From: an uncultured Bacilli bacterium
GTDB lineage: Bacteria; Bacillota_I; Bacilli_A; RF39; UBA660
Direction: 5' to 3'
Assembly: GCA_910587725.1 (NCBI GenBank)
Contig: CAJUNG010000040.1
Span: forward strand, 1-16,060
Length of the DNA stretch: 16,060 nucleotides
Shown here: in pieces, positions 4,223-10,771 of the stretch
Numbering within the stretch: position 1 is the first letter of the stretch
Layout: every line of letters begins with the position of its first letter
Notes under the pieces: model-generated
What the model saw: the letters and a program-made list of their open reading frames with translations, nothing else
What the model was told of the DNA's origin: nothing
The model's database searches: none
Program-made: the position numbers and the translations under genes

Positions 4223-7082
4223 AACACTAATTGCCGTTTTATTATTTCTTATTGTCTCATCTCACTTTACGATGAATGCAATAGAGAATATAGAAAAGAG
4301 TACAAACAATCCAATATTAGCATTGAATGCAAATGAAAAATCTAGCGTACGAAACATGAAAAACATTGCCGTATTTATAGAATTTAGTGATAGTGATATT
4401 AATGTAACTCATCATTTAGATGATGAAAAAAGCGTTGAAAATGCTCGTTTAATATATAATAGCGACACCTTGTTTGATATGGATAGTGTAAAAGGAATCA
4501 TTCAAGTGCCATCATTTAAAAAGTACTTTGAAAGAGAAAGCTATGGGAAATTATCCATCACCACAGAAATTTTTCCACAGGTAAGTGGTAAAGTAGTTTC
4601 TTATAAAGACACCCATCCTATCGGATATTATCTAACATATAATGAAAAAAATAAGATTGGTTATCAAACGAAAGCAGAAGCTGCAAAAAGAGAAAAAGAA
4701 CTAATCAATAATGCCGTAGCCTACATCAAAGCTGAAGTAGAGTCATCAGGAATTACAGAAAAAGAGCTAGATAGCGATAGTGATGGAAAAATCGATGCCA
4801 TATCCTTTATTGTGGAAGGCCAAGAAAACTTGCCGTCTAACATTGCCTGGGGTGAAGTTTTATGGTCACACGAATCTTCCAATACAGGAATAACCGAAAC
4901 GATTCTCGGTAAAGAGGTAAATGCCTATACCTTATTATATGCCGATGATTATACAAAATCAGCAGGACTATTTTCTCTTAATCGGGGAAATTATGGAACG
5001 ATGATTCATGAATTTGGTCACGTTTTAGGCTATAGAGATTTATATCGATATGGAAATTCTAAATCTAAACCAGTCGGATTTTTTGATATTATGGCAGATG
5101 CAATCGGCTCTAATCCGCAAAGTTTTTTAACCTATTTTACTAGTGAATTTTCATCAGCAATGAAGTGGCATAATCCTATACCAGTAATTAACAAAACAAC
5201 TAAAAATATCACGCTATCTAAACCGAACTTTATCGACCCTAATGAAAAAAGAGCGATTAAAATAGAAATTGCAGGAATCAGTAAAGAATATTTTATCGTA
5301 GAGTATTATAGTAAACTAAATACATATGATAGCTATTGTGCAGATTCTAATGGGATTATCATCTATCGTGTCAATGAAAATAATAAATATAACGGAAACG
5401 GTGATGGAAGTAATCAAGGAAAAAATGACCACATCTATATTTTTAGACCAGGGGAAACAGGATTAGGTCAAGGACTTGGGAGTTTGACTACTGCGCCTTT
5501 AAATATGAAAAGAAAAACCTTTGGAAAAGAAATCGATTTAAACAATTCTAGCTTTGATGCAGAAACGATATTCTATTCAGATGGTGCGAATTCAGGAATC
5601 ACGATTAATGTGACTAGTGAAACTGCAGATAGTGTGACTTTTGATGTGAATTTTACAGAATTTGAGGGAAACGGGACAAAAGAAAGTCCTTACTTAATCA
5701 AAGATGTCAATACATTTTTATACTTAATGCGAATTAGCACGAAGGGAAAATACTATAAATTAGCAACAGACTTAGACTTTAGTATGGTAAATGATTATCC
5801 TGTGATTGATTTTGAAGGTAACTTAGAAGGAAATCATAAGACACTATCGAATATTAAAACTCATGGTACAGGGGTATTTAATTATATTGGAACGTTTGAT
5901 TATTCGACGAAAATAGAAAATTTAAATATTGAAAATATAACGGTTTATGGCAATAAAAAGGATTATTTAGGAGGACTTGCCAACGTTTCAGAAAATGTGA
6001 CTTTGAATAACGTTAGACTAAAAAGTGGAAGTGTAACCAATGAAGGAATATCCTTAAATAGTTCTGGTTCTACCGGGGGATTTATCGGTAATGTTAATTC
6101 TAGTACAATCATCGATAATTGTTCTACTTCCTTAAATGTAAATGCTACAAATAACGTCGGTGGCCTCATCGGTTTAAATCAAAATGCGACAATAAAAAAT
6201 AGCTTCGTCGATGGAGTGGTTAAAGGAAAAACCAATGTTGGCGGTTTTATCGGAATGCAGGCGATTAATCAGCGTTATCAAACGCCTGTAAATGTTTATT
6301 TTTATTCGCATGATAATCAAAATATGCCAGGTGCTGGAGGATATATCCAAGGACTTCACGATTTAAGTATTTTAAATCAGGATTCGTTATCTATCGGAAT
6401 CATTAGCATAACACATAGTAAAACGATAATGATGAATCAAAATTCTACTTTGAATCTTCCTATAACGACTAAGCCAAGTACAAATCTAAATTATACTTCT
6501 TCTATAAGTGATTCCAACATTGTAAAATTAGAAAATCACAAAATCGTTGCCTTAAATGCCGGAACAACTTCAGTTTTTATTGAAATCCCTATTGGAAGTG
6601 GGAAAATGAAATTAGAAACTAAGGTGACAGTAAATCAATCAGGAAATCTATCGGAAGAAGAAGTATTACGGAAATTAGGCTTAAAGAAAAAGAATGGCTA
6701 TATCACAGGATTTGCCCTTGGTACAAATGTTAAAACAATTAAAGAAAACTTTGCGAACAATAAGGTAAACGTAAAAAGTTTTAAAAATTCTTCTAATGTA
6801 GAAATTAGTGATGGTCTAATCTCTACAGGAATGAAGTTTACTTTATCCCTTAATCAGAAAGAATATCATTATATCGTCGTCATCAAAGGAGATGTGAATG
6901 GAGACGGAAAGATATATGCTACAGATTATGTCAAAGTCAAAAATCACATTATGGGGAAATCTAGTTTATCTCTTGCATATCTTCAAGCTGCCGATATCAA
7001 TAACGATGGCAATATTTATGCAACAGACTACGTTCAAATAAAAAATCATATCATGGGAAAAACAACAATAGCACAAAATTAA
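4203..7082 (+). CDS. secreted M6-family zinc metalloprotease with GLUG repeats and C-terminal dockerin
   Basis: This is a 959-aa extracellular endopeptidase. A signal peptide (residues 1-26) is followed by the M6 domain to about residue 480. The zinc site is HEFGHVLGYRD: His269 and His273 bind the metal, Glu270 is catalytic, and Asp279 matches the family's HExxHxxGxxD pattern. VGFFDIM downstream resembles the Met-turn. Residues about 585-690 contain GLUG-type repeats (VGGLIGLNQNATIKNS, VGGFIG). About 735-810 is a Big2-like domain, then a short domain that often precedes dockerins (NGYITGFALGTNVKTI). Residues 896-955 are a dockerin with two calcium loops, DVNGDGKIYATDYV and DINNDGNIYATDYV. The ATG at 4203 has AAGAAGGG eight bases upstream and lies inside the previous gene, so translation is probably coupled. 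There is no anchor of its own. Targets could be mucins or other host proteins, as for other M6 enzymes (inference). Confidence 0.9.
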   Translation: MKRRPLKTLIAVLLFLIVSSHFTMNAIENIEKSTNNPILALNANEKSSVRNMKNIAVFIEFSDSDINVTHHLDDEKSVENARLIYNSDTLFDMDSVKGIIQVPSFKKYFERESYGKLSITTEIFPQVSGKVVSYKDTHPIGYYLTYNEKNKIGYQTKAEAAKREKELINNAVAYIKAEVESSGITEKELDSDSDGKIDAISFIVEGQENLPSNIAWGEVLWSHESSNTGITETILGKEVNAYTLLYADDYTKSAGLFSLNRGNYGTMIHEFGHVLGYRDLYRYGNSKSKPVGFFDIMADAIGSNPQSFLTYFTSEFSSAMKWHNPIPVINKTTKNITLSKPNFIDPNEKRAIKIEIAGISKEYFIVEYYSKLNTYDSYCADSNGIIIYRVNENNKYNGNGDGSNQGKNDHIYIFRPGETGLGQGLGSLTTAPLNMKRKTFGKEIDLNNSSFDAETIFYSDGANSGITINVTSETADSVTFDVNFTEFEGNGTKESPYLIKDVNTFLYLMRISTKGKYYKLATDLDFSMVNDYPVIDFEGNLEGNHKTLSNIKTHGTGVFNYIGTFDYSTKIENLNIENITVYGNKKDYLGGLANVSENVTLNNVRLKSGSVTNEGISLNSSGSTGGFIGNVNSSTIIDNCSTSLNVNATNNVGGLIGLNQNATIKNSFVDGVVKGKTNVGGFIGMQAINQRYQTPVNVYFYSHDNQNMPGAGGYIQGLHDLSILNQDSLSIGIISITHSKTIMMNQNSTLNLPITTKPSTNLNYTSSISDSNIVKLENHKIVALNAGTTSVFIEIPIGSGKMKLETKVTVNQSGNLSEEEVLRKLGLKKKNGYITGFALGTNVKTIKENFANNKVNVKSFKNSSNVEISDGLISTGMKFTLSLNQKEYHYIVVIKGDVNGDGKIYATDYVKVKNHIMGKSSLSLAYLQAADINNDGNIYATDYVQIKNHIMGKTTIAQN

Positions 7083-7085
7083 TGT

Positions 7086-7119
7086 AAAGCACCAGTCTAT
7101 TTGCTAGAAGGTGCTTTTT
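7086..7119 (+). terminator. intrinsic terminator of the surface operon
   Basis: AAAGCACC (7086-7093) pairs perfectly with GGTGCTTT (7110-7117), giving an 8-bp stem with a 16-base loop and T's to 7119. It starts four bases after the protease stop codon and cleanly ends the two-gene unit. Confidence 0.85.
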
Positions 7120-7278
7120 CTTGTGCTTTTTAATGCAATGTAACCTAAAGCTCCTCGAAAATCATATCATTTTCCTTTTTAAGCTGTATTAAAATAAAGT
7201 TGATTCGTTTTTTCCTTGTTCAATTAGTAATCTTTTCGGCCGAAATCTAACGAAATTTTAGAGTTCGTCTAGATACTT

Positions 7279-7293
7279 GAATAATGATTATCA
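7279..7293. promoter_or_regulatory. Fur/PerR-box-like inverted repeat (tentative)
   Basis: GAATAAT-G-ATTATCA matches the Bacillus 7-1-7 Fur-type box TGATAATnATTATCA at 12 of 14 positions. It lies about 60 bases upstream of the -10 element of the zinc-ribbon/ogt/tag transcript, which is far for simple repression. AT-rich DNA yields such matches by chance, so this is tentative. Confidence 0.3.
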
Positions 7294-7351
7294 TGAAAAT
7301 GAATAAATTTTATGGATTTTTTTCGATATAGAAGAAAATCATGAATTGATG

Positions 7352-7360
7352 TGTTATAAT
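7352..7360 (+). promoter_or_regulatory. extended -10 promoter of the zinc-ribbon/ogt/tag operon
   Basis: TG (7352-7353) + T + TATAAT (7355-7360) is a consensus extended -10 without a recognisable -35. The leader of about 90 bases includes a 9-bp hairpin at 7369-7391. No other good promoter lies before ogt or tag, so all three genes probably share this one. Confidence 0.6.
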
Positions 7361-7455
7361 AATACATACAGAAATTTAGGGGAAATCTCTGTTTAAGATA
7401 GACAAGAAAAAAATAATTACTGGGAATAGAAAAAATGTTAAGGAGTGAGTAAAAT

Positions 7456-7812
7456 ATGGCAAGAGTAATCAAAAATAAAGAATTAACTAATACTAGATTA
7501 GCGACAAATTATGGTGGATGGATGTATTGTGACAAATGTAATGAAAACATAGGATACTTATGTTATTCCACTTATGACCGAATAGTGTTAAAATATAAGT
7601 GTAATTGTGGAAGTGAGGGAAGCGTATTTTTAGACTTTATCGATAGTAAGACTGGTCAAGAGGATAGCACCCCAATGAATATCATCAAAACAAGATTTTG
7701 TTGTCCAAAAGATAATGAACCCTTAATTACCATACTAGATAAAAAAGTGGCTAGTTATGAAATGAAAATCACTTGTAAGTCATGCGAAAGTATTTATCAA
7801 AAAACAAAATAG
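7456..7812 (+). CDS. small zinc-ribbon protein, function unknown
   Basis: This 118-aa soluble protein is rich in cysteine pairs: Cys25-x-x-Cys28 (YCDKC), Cys49-x-Cys51 (KCNCG), Cys82-Cys83-Pro, and Cys107-x-x-Cys110 (TCKSC). The spacing suggests two zinc ribbons, one in each half, joined by an acidic segment (FLDFIDSKTGQEDS). No signal peptide or membrane helix is present. AGGAG at 7441-7445 supports the ATG at 7456. It is the first gene of a unit with the alkylation-repair genes ogt (54-base gap) and tag, which hints at a nucleic-acid-linked role, but nothing in the sequence identifies one. The family is not recognised. Confidence 0.75.
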   Translation: MARVIKNKELTNTRLATNYGGWMYCDKCNENIGYLCYSTYDRIVLKYKCNCGSEGSVFLDFIDSKTGQEDSTPMNIIKTRFCCPKDNEPLITILDKKVASYEMKITCKSCESIYQKTK

Positions 7813-7866
7813 AAACCTGACCATAAACGATTTAAAAAAGAGGGAAAAGAAAAAGGAGTGAGACCT

Positions 7867-8394
7867 ATGAATATAGTGACTTATCCGTCTCCAATAGGAA
7901 ATCTTATCCTAATTAGTAGAAAAGAGAAGTTAATTGGTGTATTCTTTGAAGAACAGAAAATTCCATTCTTACAGAAAAAAGAAGAAGTTAGAGAAAATCA
8001 AACGGAAATATTAAGAGGTACAATCCATTGGTTAGACCGTTATTTCAATAAAGAAAATCCCGATATTAATGAACTTAAAATCGAGTTAACAGGAAGCTCT
8101 TTTCAACAACGAATTTTATCTATACTAACAGAAATCCCTTATGGCAAGACAAGAACTTATAAAAGTATAGCAGAGCAAATCGGGAAAGAAATGGGAAAAA
8201 AGAAGATGTCTCCACAAGCAATTGGAGGAGCAGTTGCTAAAAATCCAATTGCAATTATTATTCCTTGCCATCGTGTAGTTGGAGTAAATCATCAATTAAC
8301 GGGTTATGCCGGAGGAATAGATAGAAAAGAAAAATTATTAGAACATGAAGGTGTAGATTTGAAAATGTGCCTACATTCAAAGGAGAAAAAATGA
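7867..8394 (+). CDS. ogt: methylated-DNA--[protein]-cysteine S-methyltransferase
   Basis: This 175-aa enzyme repairs O6-methylguanine and O4-methylthymine by irreversible transfer of the alkyl group to its own cysteine. The active site IPCHRVV is present with the acceptor Cys134. Other family marks are the N-terminal PSPIGNLILIS strand, EIPYGKTRTYKSIAEQIG (the helix-turn-helix that enters the minor groove), AIGGAVAKNPIAII, and LTGYAGGIDRKEKLLEHEG after the active site. The length suits the single-domain Ogt type without an Ada regulatory domain. The ATG at 7867 follows AAAGGAG (7852-7858) at 8 bases; a GTG three codons upstream is inside that site and is unlikely. The stop overlaps the tag start (ATGA), so the two repair enzymes are coupled. 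Confidence 0.93.
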   Translation: MNIVTYPSPIGNLILISRKEKLIGVFFEEQKIPFLQKKEEVRENQTEILRGTIHWLDRYFNKENPDINELKIELTGSSFQQRILSILTEIPYGKTRTYKSIAEQIGKEMGKKKMSPQAIGGAVAKNPIAIIIPCHRVVGVNHQLTGYAGGIDRKEKLLEHEGVDLKMCLHSKEKK

Positions 8395-8966
8395 CAAAAA
8401 CGAGATGTAAATGGTGTAATTTAGAGAATCCTAACTATGTAAAATATCATGACTTAGAGTGGGGCGTTGCCAATTTTGATGACACCTACCTTTTTGAAAT
8501 GTTGATTTTAGAGTCATTTCAAGCAGGACTTTCATGGGAGTGTGTACTGAATAAACGAGAAGATTTTAGAATCGCTTATGATAATTTTGACCTCAAAAAA
8601 GTAATTTTATATGGGGATAAAAAGATAGAAGAATTATTAAATAATCAACAAATAATTAGGAATCGCCTAAAAATTAAAGCCAGTATTCAAAATGCAAAAG
8701 TGTTTATGCAAATTCAAGAAGAATTTTCTTCCTTTGCTGTTTATCTAAAAAGTATAGTAGGGGAAAAGACAATATATGAAGTAGGATTGTCCAGTTCACA
8801 AATATCTGATAAACTATCTAAAGATTTACAAAAAAGAGGGATGACTTTCGTAGGGACAACGATTATTTATGCATATCTACAAGCAATTGGGGTAATTAAT
8901 TCTCACGAAGAAGACTGTTTCTTGTATAAACAAATAGAATCAACAGAAGGTAGCACCATAATATAG
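8391..8966 (+). CDS. tag: DNA-3-methyladenine glycosylase I
   Basis: This 191-aa base-excision repair enzyme removes 3-methyladenine from alkylated DNA. It aligns by eye along the length of E. coli Tag: RCKWC near the N-terminus, YHDLEWGV, LFEMLILESFQAGLSW (the glycosylase helices with the catalytic acidic residue), IIRNRLKIKASIQNA, DLQKRGMTFVGTTIIYAYLQAIGVINSH, and the final HEEDC. In Tag a zinc is held by an N-terminal Cys and His and a C-terminal His and Cys; Cys6 or Cys9, His19 and the HEEDC pair fit those places. The ATG at 8391 overlaps the ogt stop by four bases, with AAAGGAG at 8379-8385. Together with ogt it forms an alkylation-damage repair operon. Tag and Ogt act on different lesions of the same agents. 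Confidence 0.93.
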   Translation: MTKTRCKWCNLENPNYVKYHDLEWGVANFDDTYLFEMLILESFQAGLSWECVLNKREDFRIAYDNFDLKKVILYGDKKIEELLNNQQIIRNRLKIKASIQNAKVFMQIQEEFSSFAVYLKSIVGEKTIYEVGLSSSQISDKLSKDLQKRGMTFVGTTIIYAYLQAIGVINSHEEDCFLYKQIESTEGSTII

Positions 8967-9048
8967 ATGTATTCTTTTAAATTTCTTGATTTGATAAATC
9001 GTTTACCAATAAAATGAGGAAAAATACTAGATAGAAAAAATTAATCTG

Positions 9049-9057
9049 TGTTATACT
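9049..9057 (+). promoter_or_regulatory. extended -10 promoter of the TfoX-like gene
   Basis: TG (9049-9050) + T + TATACT (9052-9057) is a good extended -10. No clear -35 is present. The start codon at 9101 follows AAGGAGG at 9088-9094. The carboxypeptidase gene 57 bases beyond the TfoX-like gene may also depend on it. Confidence 0.55.
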
Positions 9058-9100
9058 AAACGATAAGAGAAGTATGGTGAATTGATAAGGAGGAAAAAGT

Positions 9101-9433
9101 ATGGCAACAACACAAAATTATATAGAATATGTATGTGAACAAATTAAAGGTATTGGTTTGATTCGTTACCGAAAAATGTTTGGAGAATATTTGGTCTATA
9201 TCAATGAGAAACCAATTCTTATCATCTGTGATAACACGAGCTATGTAAAAAAATTAGATTGCATTGAACAGTGGATGAAAGACAAACCAGAGGGGTATCC
9301 ATATAAAGGAGCAAAGGCACATTATATTTTGGATATCGATGATGCTAACTTTAGTAAAATGATTCTTGCTGAGGTTGAGAAAGTAACAGAAGTACCAAAG
9401 AAGAAGGAGAAAAAAGCGGATAAGACTTCTTAA
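9101..9433 (+). CDS. TfoX N-terminal domain protein
   Basis: This 110-aa soluble protein carries the TfoX/Sxy N-terminal domain, seen as an initial helix (YIEYVCEQIKGIG), then IRYRKMFGEYLVYINEKPILIICDNTSYVKK, then a C-terminal strand and helix (KAHYILDIDDANFSKMILAEV). In Proteobacteria full TfoX regulates competence genes, but it carries an extra C-terminal domain that is absent here. Stand-alone N-domain proteins are common in Firmicutes and their role is not established, so a competence function should not be assumed. The C-terminus is a highly charged tail (PKKKEKKADKTS). The gene has its own extended -10 and a strong AAGGAGG. Confidence 0.85.
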   Translation: MATTQNYIEYVCEQIKGIGLIRYRKMFGEYLVYINEKPILIICDNTSYVKKLDCIEQWMKDKPEGYPYKGAKAHYILDIDDANFSKMILAEVEKVTEVPKKKEKKADKTS

Positions 9434-9490
9434 CAACCAAGCGATAAAACCGATTGATTAGTCAGTCGTTTAGAAAAATAGGAAAAAAAG

Positions 9491-10696
9491 ATGATGAAAA
9501 TATTATTGATAATTTGTTGTATACTTTTTGCTTTTGATGTAGAAGCATTAGAAATAAATAGCAAATATGCCGTATTATATCATCTAGAAGAAAATCGAGT
9601 TATCGAGGAAATCAATAAAGATGAAAAAACAAGTGTAGCAAGTCTTACAAAAATTATGACTGCCCTTGTAGCAATCCATAGGATTAAAAACTTTGATGAA
9701 CAAGTTCAAGTAGAAAAAAGCATGTTTTATGGATTAAAAGAAGAAAATGCTTATATGATTGGACTAAAAGAGAATCAGAAAGTAACCTACAATGATTTAC
9801 TTTATGGTGTGTTATTAGCAAGTGGCGCCGATGCGACAAGAGTACTTGCCATCTCTCTTGCCGGAAGTGAGGAAAAATTTGTTGAACTGATGAACAGGGA
9901 AGCTAAAGCACTAAATCTTACGAATACGCATTTTGAAAATGCCATTGGACTAGACGCCATAAACCATTATTCCTCAGTAGATGACATCGCAAAATTGTTT
10001 ATTGAAGCGTGGAAAAATGAAAAATTTAAGGAAATATTCACCACGAAATCATACATTTTTCAGTGGGAAAAAATCCAAGTAGAAAGCACATTTTTTAAAA
10101 CTGCAGAATCTTTTGGACTTCCTACGGATAAAGTTTTAGGAGGAAAAACAGGATATACGATAAATGCGGGAAGATGTCTTGCGACAATAGCATTTGATAC
10201 AAAAAATAATAGTTCTTATGTATTAGTAACAACCAATGCGTTAAAAAGAATAGAACCAATTGAGGATGCGCTAAATACTTATCAGTACTATTTTGAAAAT
10301 TATAGCACTCAAACAATCTATAATCTAAACGAGCTCTTGATAGAAATTCCAACAAAATATTCACCAGTAAAAAGTATTTCTATATCCGCCCAAGAAAAGA
10401 TAAGCTACCATTTAAAAAATGATTATCAAAAAGAGGAAATAACCGTCTCTTACTTTGGAGAAAATGCAATTACGCCAAAGATGAAAAAAGGAACAGTACT
10501 AGGGAAATTAGAAATTAAATATCAAGGAAAAACTCTTGGAGAAATCGAGGTCAAGTTACCTAGTAGTATTCCTTTTTCAATGATGGAGTGGATGATTTAC
10601 CATAAAAATTTCTTTATTGTAGGAGGACTTTGTTTCCTTTTCTATTTATCCTTAAAAAAGAGATACCAAAAACATTCGGGAGAAAAGAGTGAATAA
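9491..10696 (+). CDS. D-alanyl-D-alanine carboxypeptidase (DacF/PBP5 type)
   Basis: This 401-aa penicillin-binding protein trims the terminal D-alanine from peptidoglycan pentapeptides outside the membrane. A signal peptide (MMKILLIICCILFAF, cleavage near VEA) precedes the S11 peptidase domain. The motifs are SLTK (nucleophile Ser51, Lys54), SGA at Ser111-Ala113 in the place of the classical SxN, and KTG at 219-221 (GGKTGYT). ENAIGLDAINHYSS is also typical of the family. Residues about 275-360 form the beta-rich C-terminal domain. A transmembrane helix (FFIVGGLCFLFYLSL) with a basic end anchors it, unlike the amphipathic helix of E. coli PBP5. The ATG at 9491 has AGGA 10 bases upstream; the second codon is also ATG. 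It may be transcribed with the ABC-F gene downstream, since no terminator separates them. Confidence 0.9.
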   Translation: MMKILLIICCILFAFDVEALEINSKYAVLYHLEENRVIEEINKDEKTSVASLTKIMTALVAIHRIKNFDEQVQVEKSMFYGLKEENAYMIGLKENQKVTYNDLLYGVLLASGADATRVLAISLAGSEEKFVELMNREAKALNLTNTHFENAIGLDAINHYSSVDDIAKLFIEAWKNEKFKEIFTTKSYIFQWEKIQVESTFFKTAESFGLPTDKVLGGKTGYTINAGRCLATIAFDTKNNSSYVLVTTNALKRIEPIEDALNTYQYYFENYSTQTIYNLNELLIEIPTKYSPVKSISISAQEKISYHLKNDYQKEEITVSYFGENAITPKMKKGTVLGKLEIKYQGKTLGEIEVKLPSSIPFSMMEWMIYHKNFFIVGGLCFLFYLSLKKRYQKHSGEKSE

Positions 10697-10719
10697 AAAT
10701 TAAAAAAAGAGGTGATAAC

Positions 10720-10740
10720 ATGAGAATATTAAAGAAATAA
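10720..10740 (+). CDS. six-codon leader ORF upstream of the ABC-F gene (candidate)
   Basis: ATG AGA ATA TTA AAG AAA TAA encodes MRILKK and is preceded by AGAGGTGA (10708-10715) at a workable distance. Thirty-one bases separate its stop from the GTG start of the ABC-F gene. A small hairpin, GGCA (10745-10748) with TGCC (10754-10757), lies between them. Resistance-type ABC-F and erm genes are often controlled by short leader peptides on which the ribosome stalls, with basic MRxK-type sequences being common. Here that is an analogy; no alternative antiterminator fold is evident. Confidence 0.35.
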   Translation: MRILKK

Positions 10741-10771
10741 ATAAGGCAGATGATGCCAGGAAGGAGAAAAA

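Larger units (their letters stand above)
7120..7455. other. intergenic region with a Fur-like palindrome and hairpin leader
   Basis: No gene is seen in these 336 bases. They contain a perfect 12-bp palindrome TTTCGGCCGAAA (7234-7245), unusually GC-rich for the region. A Fur-box-like inverted repeat follows at 7279-7293, then an extended -10 promoter (7352-7360). A leader hairpin pairs CAGAAATTT 7369-7377 with AAATCTCTG 7383-7391, including one G-T pair. Last is AGGAG at 7441-7445 for the next gene. Confidence 0.5.

Noticed and set aside
5963..6359. Minus-strand open frames inside the protease gene
   Set aside because: They mirror the Asn/Gly-rich repeat region, lack ribosome binding sites and show no protein-like motifs.
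7133..7253. Open frame in the intergenic stretch after the protease
   Set aside because: It has no start or ribosome binding site, the serine/leucine/phenylalanine-rich reading is typical of random AT-rich DNA, and no motif is seen.
7858..7866. GTG start three codons upstream for ogt
   Set aside because: It overlaps AAAGGAG; the ATG at 7867 has correct spacing.
9444..9470. Possible stem-loop between the TfoX-like and carboxypeptidase genes
   Set aside because: The arms mismatch at two of eight positions and no T-run follows.
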